From assembly GCF_963665445.1 (NCBI RefSeq), contig NZ_OY762276.1, forward strand, positions 3,714,601-3,778,600: DNA of 64,000 nucleotides. Reading direction: 5' to 3'. Of this stretch, positions 38,128 through 48,410 are shown piece after piece. This stretch comes from an uncultured Desulfobulbus sp. Its GTDB lineage: Bacteria; Desulfobacterota; Desulfobulbia; Desulfobulbales; Desulfobulbaceae. A program made the translations under genes and the position numbers. Each line of letters opens with the position of its first letter. Position 1 is the first letter of the stretch. The notes beneath the pieces were generated by a model. The model ran no database searches. It had not been told where the DNA came from and worked only from the letters and a program-made list of their open reading frames with translations.

Positions 38128-41100
38128 ATGAAATTTACCGATATCTTTGTCCAACGGCCGGTTCTGGCCCTGGTCACCAGCCTGCTGATCCTCATTGCCG
38201 GATTCCAGGCCATCGGCTCGCTCAGCGTTCGCCAATACCCGCGCAGCGATAATGCCGCAGTCACGGTGACCACCGTCTATACCGGGGCCAGCGCAGATCT
38301 GGTCCGCGGCTTCATCACCACCCCGCTGGAGCGCGCCATTGCCGCGGCCGACGGCATCGATTATCTCCAGTCGCAGAGTTCGCTTGGCATGTCGGTGATC
38401 ACCGCCCGCCTGCGCCTCAACTACGATCCGATCAAGGCCCTCTCCGAGATCAGCTCCAAGGTGGATCAGGTACGCGGCGACATGCCGCCCGAGGCCGAAA
38501 TTCCGGTGATCAACGTCGAGTCGGCGGACTCCAAGTTCGCCTCGGCCTACCTCAGCTTCACATCAAGTGCGCTCAAGCAGAACGAGATCACCGATTACCT
38601 GGTGCGGGTGATCCAGCCGCGGCTTTCCGCCCTTGAAGGGGTGCAGCGGGCCGACGTGCTCGGTGCCCGCACCTTTGCCATGCGCATCTGGCTCGATCCG
38701 GCCAAGATGGCGGCCTTCAACGTCAGCCCGGCGCAGATCCGCCAGGCCCTGGCGAGCAACAATTTCCTTGCCGCTGTCGGCAAGACCAAGGGCTCCCTGG
38801 TGGAAGTCAACCTCACCGCCAACACCGACATGCGCTCGGTGGCGGACTTCAAGCGGCTGGTCATCCGTGAAGAGGGCGGGGCCATCGTCCGCATCGAAGA
38901 TGTGGCCCAGGTATCGCTTGGTGCCGAGGATTACGACACCGAGGTGCGCTTCTCCGGTCAGACCGCGGTGTTCATGGGCATCTGGCCCCTGCCCAACGCC
39001 AACTCGCTCGATGTGATCAAGCGGGTCCGCACCGAGATGGAGGCGATCGACCAACAGCTCCCCTCCGGCCTCACCGCCCGGGTGGCCTACGACGGGACCG
39101 ACTACATCCACAACGCGATCAAGGAGGTGGTCAAGACCCTGAGCGAGACGCTGTTGATCGTGGTGGTGATCATCTTTCTCTTCCTCGGTTCGCTACGTTC
39201 GGCCATCATCCCGGTGGTGACCATCCCCATGTCACTGATCGGCGCCCTGTTTCTGATGCAGGTCTTCGGCTTCACCATCAACCTGTTGACCCTGTTGGCC
39301 ATCGTCCTCTCGGTGGGACTGGTGGTGGACGATGCCATCGTGGTGGTGGAAAACGTGGAGCGGCATCTCAGTGAGGGCAAATCGCCCATGGAGGCTGCCC
39401 TGTTGAGCGGCCGCGAGCTGGTTAGCCCCCTGATCTCGATGACCATCACCCTAGCCGCGGTCTATGCGCCGATCGGTCTGCAGGGCGGCCTCACCGGCTC
39501 GCTCTTTCGCGAATTCGCCTTTACCCTGGCAGGGGCAGTCACCATTTCCGGATTCGTCGCCCTGACCCTCTCACCGATGATGTCCTCGCGACTGTTGCGC
39601 GCAGGCATGACCGAACAGGGGCTCGCCGGGAGGATCGAGCGTGACTTCAAGCGGCTGCGCTCCGCCTACGGCCGCCAGCTCAATCGCACCCTGGACAACC
39701 GTCCCGCGGTCTATCTGGTGTGGATCGTGCTGGGCCTGCTATCGGTGCCGATGTTCTCAATGTCGGCCAAGGAACTGGCACCCACTGAGGACCAGGGGGT
39801 TATCTTCGGCATCATCGATTCCGCGGCCAACTCGACCCTGGACCAGAACAGCTTCTACACCGCCGCGGTCAACCGTGCCTTTCAAAGCGTGGAGGAGACC
39901 AACTTCGTCTTTCAGCTGACCCAGCCCAACTCGGGCTTCAGCGGCATGGTGGTCAAACCCTGGCAGGATCGCAAACGGACCATCTTTGAGATTATGCCCG
40001 AGGTGGCGATGAAGCTGCACGCCATCCCCGGCATCCGTGTCCTGCCGGTTACCCCTCCGGCCCTGCCCGGCGGCGGCCAGTTTCCGGTGGAATTCGTCAT
40101 TGCCTCCACCGCGGACCTCGACCAGATTCTCGCCTTTGCCCAACAGATCCAACTGGCGGCGATCAAGAGCCGGATGTTCGCCTTTCCGCCGCTGATCGAC
40201 GTCAAGATCGACCAACCCCAGTCGGAGCTGGTGATCGACCGCGACAAGGTCGCCGATCTCGGCCTCAATCTGCAACAGGTGGGGAGCGACCTGGGGACCA
40301 TGCTCGGCGGCAACTATGTCAACCGGTTCAACATCGCCGGCCGCAGCTACAAGGTCGTGCCGCAGGTGCTGCGGGGAGACCGGCTCAATCCGGAACAGCT
40401 GGGCAAGATGTACGTCACCGGACCTGACGGTCAACTGGTGCCGCTCTCCACCATCGCCACCATCAAGGATTCGACCGTGGCCCGCTCGCTCAACCGCTTC
40501 CAGCAACTCAATGCGGTTACCCTCAGCGCCTACCCGATTCGTCCCCTGGACGAGGCCCTGCGCTTTCTGGAAGACGAGGCGGCCAAGATCCTGCCCCAGG
40601 GGTATACCCTGGACTATACCGGTGAATCCCGCCAGCTTCGGGTAGAGGGGAACACCTTTCTTCAGGCTTTTGGCCTCGCTATTCTTCTGATCTTCCTGGT
40701 TCTGGCGGCACAGTTCAACAGTTTCCGTGACCCCATTGTCATCCTCGCCGGCTCCGTGCCTCTGGCTATGTTCGGCGCCCTGGTGTTCACATTTCTCAAG
40801 ATGCCGGACCCCAACGTGCACTTCTTCACCACCGGCTGGACCACCAGTCTCAACATCTACTCCCAGGTGGGGTTGGTGACTCTGGTTGGCCTGGTCTCGA
40901 AAAACGGCATTCTCATCGTCGAGTTCGCCAACAAACTGCAGTTGCAGGGATTGAGCAAGCGTGCGGCCGTACTCGAGGCGGCCATGACCCGCCTGCGGCC
41001 GATCCTCATGACCACCGGCGCCACCATTGCCGGCCATTTCCCGCTTACCCTGGTCACCGGTGCGGGGGCTGCCGCCCGGAACTCGATCGGTCTGGTGCTG

Positions 41101-41223
41101 GTGGGCGGCATGGCCATCGGCTCGATCTTCACCCTGTTCGTCATTCCGTCGATCTATATGCTGGTTGCCAAGGACCATGCCCGGGAGCAACACCCCGCCC
41201 AGGCCCCGTCAATCCACCAATGA
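38128..41223 (+). CDS. RND multidrug efflux pump, inner-membrane permease (AcrB/MexB type)
   Basis: A 1031-residue proton-driven exporter with the expected 12 membrane spans and two large periplasmic loops. The proton-relay pair is seen in SVGLVVDDAIVVVENVERH (two Asp in TM4). The start FVQRPVLALVTSLLILIAGFQA and PLERAIAAADGIDYLQSQSS mark it as the HAE1 (drug/hydrophobe) group rather than heavy-metal CusA. It pairs with the upstream adaptor; a TolC partner must come from elsewhere. Substrates are not predictable. Confidence 0.95.
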   Translation: MKFTDIFVQRPVLALVTSLLILIAGFQAIGSLSVRQYPRSDNAAVTVTTVYTGASADLVRGFITTPLERAIAAADGIDYLQSQSSLGMSVITARLRLNYDPIKALSEISSKVDQVRGDMPPEAEIPVINVESADSKFASAYLSFTSSALKQNEITDYLVRVIQPRLSALEGVQRADVLGARTFAMRIWLDPAKMAAFNVSPAQIRQALASNNFLAAVGKTKGSLVEVNLTANTDMRSVADFKRLVIREEGGAIVRIEDVAQVSLGAEDYDTEVRFSGQTAVFMGIWPLPNANSLDVIKRVRTEMEAIDQQLPSGLTARVAYDGTDYIHNAIKEVVKTLSETLLIVVVIIFLFLGSLRSAIIPVVTIPMSLIGALFLMQVFGFTINLLTLLAIVLSVGLVVDDAIVVVENVERHLSEGKSPMEAALLSGRELVSPLISMTITLAAVYAPIGLQGGLTGSLFREFAFTLAGAVTISGFVALTLSPMMSSRLLRAGMTEQGLAGRIERDFKRLRSAYGRQLNRTLDNRPAVYLVWIVLGLLSVPMFSMSAKELAPTEDQGVIFGIIDSAANSTLDQNSFYTAAVNRAFQSVEETNFVFQLTQPNSGFSGMVVKPWQDRKRTIFEIMPEVAMKLHAIPGIRVLPVTPPALPGGGQFPVEFVIASTADLDQILAFAQQIQLAAIKSRMFAFPPLIDVKIDQPQSELVIDRDKVADLGLNLQQVGSDLGTMLGGNYVNRFNIAGRSYKVVPQVLRGDRLNPEQLGKMYVTGPDGQLVPLSTIATIKDSTVARSLNRFQQLNAVTLSAYPIRPLDEALRFLEDEAAKILPQGYTLDYTGESRQLRVEGNTFLQAFGLAILLIFLVLAAQFNSFRDPIVILAGSVPLAMFGALVFTFLKMPDPNVHFFTTGWTTSLNIYSQVGLVTLVGLVSKNGILIVEFANKLQLQGLSKRAAVLEAAMTRLRPILMTTGATIAGHFPLTLVTGAGAAARNSIGLVLVGGMAIGSIFTLFVIPSIYMLVAKDHAREQHPAQAPSIHQ

Positions 41224-41309
41224 ACACAGCATTTTCGCCAAAACCAGGTATCCCCTTTTGCGTAGAGACGATACAATAGGAAACATCAACCACAGTTACG
41301 GGAGGTCAC

Positions 41310-41666
41310 ATGTACACTCAGCGCCCCTCTTTGGCCCTGCTGGCCATCGTCCTCATCCTGTGCAGCGGTTTTGCCGCCACCGGTTTTGCCAAGGAAAAAG
41401 ATCCGACCATGCCCGATGATCCCGGCCTGATGATGACCACCGACCTGACCCTGGCCCGACCGGTGGGGGCGGCCGCCACCGTGACCGGATTCGCGCTTTT
41501 CCTGGTTTCCTCCCCCTTCTCGCTCCTTGGCGGCAATGCGGGAGAAGCCTGGGACAACCTGGTGGCCGCGCCAGCCTCCTACACCTTTAAACGGCCGCTT
41601 GGCCACTTCGACGACAAACCCGAGGTGGGCGGGCAACCGCCGCAACCACCCCCCGCGAACCAGTAA
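41310..41666 (+). CDS. Small exported protein of unknown function
   Basis: A 118-residue protein with a signal peptide (MYTQRPSLALLAIVLILCSGFAATGFA), then a short hydrophobic stretch ARPVGAAATVTGFALFLVS and a proline-rich tail (QPPQPPPANQ). The PVGAAATVTGFALFLVSSPF...KRPLGHFDD pattern recurs in small proteins annotated vaguely beside transporters (from memory); no function is established. GGGAGG precedes the ATG. It lies 86 bp after the RND pump gene on the same strand, so it may be an accessory envelope protein of that locus. Confidence 0.7.
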   Translation: MYTQRPSLALLAIVLILCSGFAATGFAKEKDPTMPDDPGLMMTTDLTLARPVGAAATVTGFALFLVSSPFSLLGGNAGEAWDNLVAAPASYTFKRPLGHFDDKPEVGGQPPQPPPANQ

Positions 41667-41744
41667 CTGTTCACGCCAGGCGAGAATTTTCGCTGGCCCT
41701 GTTCGGCAGGCAGAGGCATCATTGGACGCCAAATCACATTCAAC

Positions 41745-41830
41745 GTTTTCTCCTCAAGGACGTTCCGAGCTTCGTAACGAACTGATTTCACGAGAGGTGA
41801 TCTTCAGATTTCTGTCTTTATGCGAGGCCA
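41745..41830 (-). repeat. Dispersed intergenic repeat B, copy 2
   Basis: On the minus strand this reads GTGAAATCAG-TCGTTACGAAGCTCGGAACGTCC, matching copies at 18325-18432 and 59712-59815 across about 60 bases with a few changes; the far end with the CGAGAACG arm is missing or diverged. It fills the gap between the small exported protein and the binding-protein gene. Confidence 0.72.
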
Positions 41831-41865
41831 TCACAATTTGACGGATCCAACAACCACAGGGAGGA

Positions 41866-42795
41866 ATGATGGTCCCCCCTAAATCTGCACAGCACAAGCG
41901 TGGCTGTGCACGCTGGATGGTCCACGGCCAAGAGTCGGCCCTGGCCCAATGGACAGTTCTGCTCTCCGCCGCCTTGATCGTTCTCGCAATCCTGACCGGC
42001 ATCCTTTCCCTGGTTGATCCTGAGGAATCCACGGCGGAACGCATCACCCGCACCGGCGTTGTCCGTATCGGCTACGCGACGGAAATCCCCTTTGCCTTTG
42101 AGGATCCCCGGGGGCGTGTCACCGGCGAAATACCGGAGGTGGCGAGAATAATCTGGCAGCAGCTGGGTATTCAACGCATTGAGTGGGTTCGGACCGGTTT
42201 CGCTTCCCTCATCCCGCAGTTGCGGGCCGGTCGTTTTGACCAGATCGCAAGCAACATCTCCATTCGCCCGGATCGGCACGACCTGGTTGTCTGCACCACT
42301 CCATCGACCGACATCGTCACGGCCCTTCTGGTCCGCCGGGGCAATCCCCAGGGGCTGCACAGTTATCGCGACATCGTCATCAACGAAGGGATCCGCCTGG
42401 CCGTCCTCGACGAGAGTGCCGAACTGGCGGAGGCAAGCCAGGCCGGCATTCCCCCTGAGCGCATCATCCGCTATCCCAATGCGGAACTGGCGCGCCAGGC
42501 GATTCGCACCGGAATTGCCGACGCTCTTGCACTCCCTGCTCCGCCCATTCGCCAGTTGACTGCCGCCAATGAGGATATGCAGCGGGCACTCCCCTTTGAG
42601 GCAGCCTACACGCCGCCGGGATGCGGTTCCTTTGTCTTCCGCAAAAACGAGAGCCAACTCTGCCACCGGTTCGACCGGGCTCTACGCGCCTTTGTCGGCA
42701 GCCGCGAACATCGCCAGTTGCTCCAATCCCTGGAACTCGACACGGCAGCGCTGCCCCCGCCTCCTCACCTTCAGCAACGGGAGAACGATTCATGA
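41866..42795 (+). CDS. Membrane-anchored amino-acid-type periplasmic binding protein (SBP_bac_3), orphan
   Basis: A 309-residue protein of solute-binding family 3. It has a membrane anchor at about 27-50 and then the family pattern VVRIGYATEIPFAFEDPRGRVTGEIPEVAR, RTGFASLIPQLRAGRFDQIASNISIRPDR. There is no permease or ATPase; its stop overlaps the start of a hybrid sensor kinase (ATGA at 42792-42795), so it most likely senses a small amino-acid-like ligand for that kinase instead of transporting it. AGGGAGG lies upstream of the first ATG. Ligand unknown. Confidence 0.83.
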   Translation: MMVPPKSAQHKRGCARWMVHGQESALAQWTVLLSAALIVLAILTGILSLVDPEESTAERITRTGVVRIGYATEIPFAFEDPRGRVTGEIPEVARIIWQQLGIQRIEWVRTGFASLIPQLRAGRFDQIASNISIRPDRHDLVVCTTPSTDIVTALLVRRGNPQGLHSYRDIVINEGIRLAVLDESAELAEASQAGIPPERIIRYPNAELARQAIRTGIADALALPAPPIRQLTAANEDMQRALPFEAAYTPPGCGSFVFRKNESQLCHRFDRALRAFVGSREHRQLLQSLELDTAALPPPPHLQQRENDS

Positions 42796-45700
42796 CCTTT
42801 TCACCGGAGCCCTCCGGTTCCCGTGCCTCCCTGTTCCGCAGTGAGTACGCCTTGCTCTTTCTCGGAGCCATTGCCTTTATCTCCGCACTCATGCTCTGGT
42901 GGTCGGGACACCTCAACCGCACCGCCTATCCCCAACACATCGTCCTCAGCGACAATCTCCAGCAGGCCCGGCGTTCGATCGACACCGCCCTTTTGGCGCT
43001 CGACAACCACCTTGCCGGGGACAGGGGCGCCAGTTCGGAGGTCAATGCCGCCCTGAGCAAGGCCATCCTCAAGATTAAGGACGGCCTCGATGGCCGCTCC
43101 ACCCTGGTGGGTGTTCGCGGCGAGTCGCCCACCGGCCCCCCCCGCCTGCTGCTTCAATCCTATGCCGAGGCCGTAAGTCGCCTGGAACAGACCATCCACG
43201 CCCTGATGGATGCCGAAATAAACCGGGCTGTCCTCCAGATTCAGCAACGCAAGGAATTCCTCGAACTGGAACACATCGGCGACAGCCTGGAAGCGGAGCT
43301 CGCCCACTCACTGAGCCAGGCAACGGCCAGCGCTACCTTGGAACAGAAGATCTGCCTCGCCCTGTGGGTGCTCTTCCTCCTGACCGCCTTTCTCCTTCTG
43401 TACCGTGCAGCCCGCATTGAAAGGACGCAAAATCATCAGGAACAGCTTATCCATGCCCTGCTCGACTCGACCACCGACACTATTTTTGTCAAAGATCGCA
43501 ACGGGCGCTACCTGTTCTGCAACCAGGCGGCCCAACATTTTTTGGGAAGAGAGGCCGAGGACATCATCGGTAAGGATGATTTCCAAATTTTCCCCCCGCA
43601 GGTGGCACAGGCACTGATCGAACGGGATCAGGCCATCATGGATTCGGGAGCCACCAGTCACCATGAAGAACAGTTGATCTCGCACCAGGGCGAAACGCAC
43701 CTGTTCATGGTGGCGAAGGGGGTGCTTCGCGACCACAACGGCCAGGTGAACGGCCTGTTCGGCATTTCCCGCGACATCACCGGGCAGCGATTTGACGAAG
43801 AGCAACTGCATCATCATCGCCTCATGCTGCAACGCACCAGCCGACTGGCCAAGGTCGGCGGCTGGGAATTCGACCCGCAGACCCTCAAGGGCCTCTGGAC
43901 CGAGGAGTGTGCCCGTATCCATGACCTGGACTGGGAAGAGGAGATCAGCATGGCCCAAGGAATCAGTTATTTCCAGGGCGAACACCGCCGACGCATCGAG
44001 CAGGCGGTCCAGGGTGCCGTCAACCAGGGCAAGCCCTATGATCTGGAAGTGGAAATGATCACTGCCAAGGGCGCGCGCAAATGGGTACGGACGCAAGGCG
44101 AGCCGTTGCTCGAAGACGGCAGGGTGACCTACATCTTTGGCGCGCTCCAGGACATCACTGAACGAAAATTGGTCGAAGAGGCGCTCCGGGAGAGCGAACG
44201 AGCGCTGAAAGAAGCCCAACGACTGGCTGAAATCGGCAACTGGAGTTGGAACCTGATCAGTGATACCCTCATCTGGTCCGACGAGGTCTACCGCATCCAC
44301 GGTCGTGATCCGCGGGATGCCCCCCTCCCCTATCCCGAGATGCAGCGGCTCTTCATGCCGAAAAGCTGGACAGGCCTCAATCAGGCCCTGCAACGATGCA
44401 TTCAGGCGGGAAAGAGTTTTATCTGCGATGTGGAAATCGTCCGTCCCGACGGCCATCTCCGCTGGGTGACGCTTCGCGGCGCAGCCATCCCCGGTGAAGA
44501 CGGAACCGTACACAGCCTTCAGGGGACGGTCCAGGATATTACCGATCGCAAGCTGATGGAAGAGACCCTGCGCAACTCGGAGATGCGCTACCGCACCCTC
44601 TTCGACCAGTCCATCGACGCCATCGCGATCATGGAGGGGGACCCACCCCGTTTTCGTCATGTCAACACGGCCTTTGTCGAACTGTTTGGCTACAGCGAAG
44701 AAGAGATGCGCATCCTGCCCACAGAACAGACCTGGAAGATCATTGCGCCCGAAGACCATGCCCAGATTCAAGCCGACCTGAAAGATCGCATGGAGGGGCG
44801 CGCCGCCACCGCCCGTTACGAGATGCGCATCCTGCGCAAGGATGGCGAGATACGCTGGGTCGACGTCACCGGATACGTGGTCAGAATCGGAGGTCAGCCA
44901 ATCAACCAGGCCATCTTCCGCGATATCACGCCGCGGAAACAGGCCGAATCCGCCCAGGAAACGCTGCAGGAACAGCTCACCCAGGTACAGAAATTGGAGT
45001 CCGTGGGGCGACTTGCCGGAGGCATCGCGCACGATTTCAACAATATGCTCAGCGTCATCCTCGGCGGGATCGATCTCATGGAGGAACAGATCGAAGCGGA
45101 AGCCCCGCTTGCTCAAGATCTCCAGGACATCAAGAAGGCAGCCGAACGCTCGGCAGACCTGACCCGGCAGCTGTTGGCCTTTGCCCGCAAACAGACGGTT
45201 TCCCCCAAGGTTCTTGATCTCAACGCGACCGTCGAGGGGATGCTCAAGATGCTGCGGCGCCTGATCGGCGAGGATATCGATCTTGCCTGGGCACCGGGCG
45301 GGCTGCTCTGGCCGGTGCAGATCGACCCCTCGCAGCTGGATCAGGTGCTGGCCAATCTCTGCATCAATGCCCGAGACGCCATAAGCGGGACCGGCAAGCT
45401 GATCATTGAAACCGAGAATGCGGTCTTTGACGCCACCTACTGCGCCCAATACGCCAGGTGCATTCCCGGCGAGTACGCCCTGCTTGCGGTGAGCGATAAC
45501 GGTAGCGGCATGGAGCGGGAGATTCTAGACAAGATCTTTGACCCCTTTTTCACCACCAAAGGCATGGGAGAGGGAACCGGTCTCGGCCTGGCAACCGTGT
45601 ACGGCATCGTCCACCAGAACAATGGGTTCATCCATGTGTACAGCGAACCCGGCCACGGCTCGACTTTCAAGATTTACCTGCCCCGCTTTTGCGGTGAGAT

Positions 45701-46124
45701 GCCCCTGGAGGAGGAGAGGCCACAGACCGATGATTTCTCGCCGACCGGATTCACTGTCTTATTGGTGGAAGATGAAGAGGCCCTGCTCGAGTTGAACGAA
45801 CGGATGCTGCAGACCTTGGGCTACGGCGTCCTGGCGGCGTCCACCCCAGCGGACGCGATTCGTCTGGCGGCCGAGCATCCGAACCAGATCGACGTTCTCC
45901 TCACCGATGTGGTGATGCCGGAGATGAACGGCCTGGAACTGGCCAGGGAACTGAAGCCCTTTGGATCCAACATCCGCCAGGTGTTCATGTCCGGCTACAC
46001 GGCCAACGTCATCGTTCACCACGGCGTTTTGGACCCAGGGGTCCATTTTCTCCAGAAACCCTTTTCCAAACGGGAGCTGGCCGGCAAAATGCGGGAGGTG
46101 CTGGCAGCGCATGGGCCTGGCTGA
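42792..46124 (+). CDS. Hybrid histidine kinase with four PAS domains and a receiver
   Basis: An 1110-residue membrane sensor kinase. Two membrane segments (about 19-37 and 187-207) enclose a helical periplasmic region; then four PAS domains (about 216-330, 345-460, 470-590, 595-720), phosphoacceptor H747 in [12 protein letters not shown], an ATPase domain ([21 protein letters not shown]), and a C-terminal receiver with D1039 in [12 protein letters not shown]. The ATG at 42792 is used because it overlaps the binding-protein stop; the open frame extends 57 codons upstream within that gene. The stop abuts the stop of convergent mltA with no gap. Output pathway is unknown. Confidence 0.92.
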   Translation: MTFSPEPSGSRASLFRSEYALLFLGAIAFISALMLWWSGHLNRTAYPQHIVLSDNLQQARRSIDTALLALDNHLAGDRGASSEVNAALSKAILKIKDGLDGRSTLVGVRGESPTGPPRLLLQSYAEAVSRLEQTIHALMDAEINRAVLQIQQRKEFLELEHIGDSLEAELAHSLSQATASATLEQKICLALWVLFLLTAFLLLYRAARIERTQNHQEQLIHALLDSTTDTIFVKDRNGRYLFCNQAAQHFLGREAEDIIGKDDFQIFPPQVAQALIERDQAIMDSGATSHHEEQLISHQGETHLFMVAKGVLRDHNGQVNGLFGISRDITGQRFDEEQLHHHRLMLQRTSRLAKVGGWEFDPQTLKGLWTEECARIHDLDWEEEISMAQGISYFQGEHRRRIEQAVQGAVNQGKPYDLEVEMITAKGARKWVRTQGEPLLEDGRVTYIFGALQDITERKLVEEALRESERALKEAQRLAEIGNWSWNLISDTLIWSDEVYRIHGRDPRDAPLPYPEMQRLFMPKSWTGLNQALQRCIQAGKSFICDVEIVRPDGHLRWVTLRGAAIPGEDGTVHSLQGTVQDITDRKLMEETLRNSEMRYRTLFDQSIDAIAIMEGDPPRFRHVNTAFVELFGYSEEEMRILPTEQTWKIIAPEDHAQIQADLKDRMEGRAATARYEMRILRKDGEIRWVDVTGYVVRIGGQPINQAIFRDITPRKQAESAQETLQEQLTQVQKLESVGRLAGGIAHDFNNMLSVILGGIDLMEEQIEAEAPLAQDLQDIKKAAERSADLTRQLLAFARKQTVSPKVLDLNATVEGMLKMLRRLIGEDIDLAWAPGGLLWPVQIDPSQLDQVLANLCINARDAISGTGKLIIETENAVFDATYCAQYARCIPGEYALLAVSDNGSGMEREILDKIFDPFFTTKGMGEGTGLGLATVYGIVHQNNGFIHVYSEPGHGSTFKIYLPRFCGEMPLEEERPQTDDFSPTGFTVLLVEDEEALLELNERMLQTLGYGVLAASTPADAIRLAAEHPNQIDVLLTDVVMPEMNGLELARELKPFGSNIRQVFMSGYTANVIVHHGVLDPGVHFLQKPFSKRELAGKMREVLAAHGPG

Positions 46125-47303
46125 TCAGGGGGACAGCCCCTCTTTCAACAGCAGGATGGCGACCTCTCCCCCCTCTTTCATCTCTCCGGCCTCCAGACCG
46201 GCCTGATCGCCGGTACCCCAAAAGATGTCCAGGCGGCCCACGCCCCTGATGGCCGAACCGGTATCCTGGACCGTGAGCAGACGTTGCAGCGGCGTCCAGC
46301 GGTCGAGCGCACCGCTGTCCATCACCGGCCTGCGGCTTTGCACCCAGACAACGGCCCCAGGCGGATACACGGACTGATCGGCCGCCACCGACCTGCCCGC
46401 TGTCAGCGGCTGGTTGAGGTTGCCCACCGCCGGGCCGGGCGGGCTCCAATCGAAAAAGATAAAGGCGTCGTTTTGGTGGAGAATCAGTTCCACCTCTTCT
46501 GGATGTGCTTCGAGATATGCACGGATACTGGTCATGGTCACATCGGCGAGCTGCATTCTCCCGGTCTGCACCAGATACCTGCCGACACTGGTATAGGGCT
46601 GCCCGTTGCTCTGGGCATAGTGCACCCCACGCCGGCTGCCGTCAGGGAATTCGAGGATTCCCGAGCCCTGGACGTGGAGACTGAAGGCATCAAAGGGATC
46701 CCGCAGCCAGACCAGTTCCCCGCCCTCCAGGGGGTTGTTGCGCTCAATCTCCTGTCGAGTCCAATAGGGCTGCAAACGATCGCCCTCGATCCGGCCGATA
46801 CGCGGTTTCTGGCCACCACTCTTTTGCACCACCAGATCAGCGGGTACGCGGTAGAGGGGATAAACGTAGGGGGGGCTGCGTCGAAGCCTGCCGTGAAACA
46901 CAGGCTGATAATACCCGGTGAGCAGAAGCCGACCTGTTGCCTCGGCAAAGGGCGAGTAGAGCAAGAAATCCCGGGAAAGACGGTGCTGAAAGGCGGTCTT
47001 GTCAAGGTTGGAGGCGGCCAGGCTGCGCAGGTGGCGGGCCGTGGCGATCAGCCTGGTTACCGGGATGACGTTTGGGCCACAGTTGACCCGCGTTTGCGCC
47101 GGCCGGGTTTCAAGGTAGGCAAGGCTGTGGGAAAGCGCCCGGACCAGGCTCCGCCGGTCAAGATCATCAATGATCGGCGGGGTAACCCGGGCCGAGCCGG
47201 TTGCGGCCTGAACGAACCACAACAGACAGACCAGAAGTCTCCCCCACTGCAGTGGACGCGGCAGGGAAGCGGCCGCAGCCCATTGCCACTGCGGCTCGTT
47301 CAC
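46125..47303 (-). CDS. mltA: Membrane-bound lytic murein transglycosylase A
   Basis: Cleaves peptidoglycan between MurNAc and GlcNAc with anhydro-muropeptide formation. The 392-residue protein has an N-terminal hydrophobic export segment (about 19-36), the MltA beta-barrel domain (GYYQPVFHGR through LHVQGSGILEFPDGSRRGVHYA) and a C-terminal 3D domain (QDTGSAIRGVGRLDIFWGTGDQAG) with the catalytic Asp. No lipobox Cys is evident, so anchoring may be by the uncleaved N-terminus or the protein may be soluble. It lies 21 bp downstream of the DHH gene in an operon headed by lptD. Confidence 0.92.
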   Translation of the reverse strand: MNEPQWQWAAAASLPRPLQWGRLLVCLLWFVQAATGSARVTPPIIDDLDRRSLVRALSHSLAYLETRPAQTRVNCGPNVIPVTRLIATARHLRSLAASNLDKTAFQHRLSRDFLLYSPFAEATGRLLLTGYYQPVFHGRLRRSPPYVYPLYRVPADLVVQKSGGQKPRIGRIEGDRLQPYWTRQEIERNNPLEGGELVWLRDPFDAFSLHVQGSGILEFPDGSRRGVHYAQSNGQPYTSVGRYLVQTGRMQLADVTMTSIRAYLEAHPEEVELILHQNDAFIFFDWSPPGPAVGNLNQPLTAGRSVAADQSVYPPGAVVWVQSRRPVMDSGALDRWTPLQRLLTVQDTGSAIRGVGRLDIFWGTGDQAGLEAGEMKEGGEVAILLLKEGLSP

Positions 47304-47324
47304 CCCGGGAGGGCTCCCGAACGA

Positions 47325-48335
47325 TCAGGGCTGAGGAGTTGCATACTGCTCGTTAAAGGCGGCCAGGAAAGCGTCCAGCTGCGAGTACGGCAGGGCGTTT
47401 ATTCCGGCTGCAGCGGCCCGGCCGCCGCCGGTGGGAAAACGGCGGCAGAGGGTATCCGCGCCTTCGCGGGTGGCCAGAGGGGCACGGACGCTCACCAGGT
47501 AGGTCGCATCGGCCCGTGGAATAAGGGTCGCATGGGCCTGAAGAGGTTGCTCTCGGGCCAGCTGATTGGCAAAAACACCGACCACCCTCTTGGCCCAGGG
47601 GGCATCAGGCAGGCAAAAGACGCGGCCGGCGTCGGAACTGTGGCAGGCCTGCATTGCGGCGGCCTGGGCCATGTCTTCACCATAGCCCGCACGGAGGCGC
47701 TCAAGGACAGGGGAGTCCTGGGCCATGTCCAGGGGATGGATGTACCGGCTCACCTCCCGGTAGAGATCGGCGGGATGGAACAGCAGGTCGGATTCCGCCA
47801 TGCCGTAACCGTTATAGTTGAGCAGGCGGCCCATCTCCTTGAGCAGATCGATCTCCTGGGACGAAAATTCCATCCCGGCGGCCAGGGTTGTAGCCACATC
47901 ATCGAGGTTGTCGCCAAAGGCCCCGACAATGGCCCAGGGGCGGTATTTCCCGGCCAGCAATCCGTCGATGATCAACGATGTACAGAGCAAGGGCGAGGGG
48001 TCGATGTGTGCCTCCAGGGCATTGGATCCCGGAATGTTGCCGCTGTAATGATGATCGGCGTAAAAGACCCGGTTTCCCTGGGCGAGCAGCAGATTGAGCG
48101 GTTCGCGGTTTTTGTCCAGGGAGATGTCGAGCACGGTGATTCGGCTGTCGCGCACCTCCGCCAGGCGGGCGAGCAGGCTGATATCCCGTTTGACTCCGGT
48201 CACCAGACAGGCCTGCGGACAGGGTGCATCCAGCCGCAGCTGATGCAGGGCGCAGATGCCGTCGGCATCGCCGTTAAAGACATCGACAGTGGTTGGAGCA
48301 TCCGGGGCAACACTGGAAGAGCTGGGCATGGTCAT
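47325..48335 (-). CDS. DHH-family phosphoesterase
   Basis: A 336-residue protein of the DHH/DHHA1 superfamily. Metal-ligand motifs: VFNGDADGICAL (motif I), ITVLDIS (motif II), the name-giving YADHHYSG, and GAFGDN; a C-terminal DHHA1-like RRFPTGGGRAAAAG binds substrate. Relatives include nanoRNases, RecJ and c-di-AMP phosphodiesterases, but this one resembles none closely enough for a specific call. It lies between lptD and mltA on the same strand. No good ribosome-binding site is visible at the first ATG; a second ATG lies two codons in. Confidence 0.82.
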   Translation of the reverse strand: MTMPSSSSVAPDAPTTVDVFNGDADGICALHQLRLDAPCPQACLVTGVKRDISLLARLAEVRDSRITVLDISLDKNREPLNLLLAQGNRVFYADHHYSGNIPGSNALEAHIDPSPLLCTSLIIDGLLAGKYRPWAIVGAFGDNLDDVATTLAAGMEFSSQEIDLLKEMGRLLNYNGYGMAESDLLFHPADLYREVSRYIHPLDMAQDSPVLERLRAGYGEDMAQAAAMQACHSSDAGRVFCLPDAPWAKRVVGVFANQLAREQPLQAHATLIPRADATYLVSVRAPLATREGADTLCRRFPTGGGRAAAAGINALPYSQLDAFLAAFNEQYATPQP

Positions 48336-48410
48336 GAGGGTATCGTTCTAGGCTGTCAAAGGTTGGCTGTTCCGCTGGCGATCAAGGCTGCAAGAGGCAA
48401 CCATCGCCTC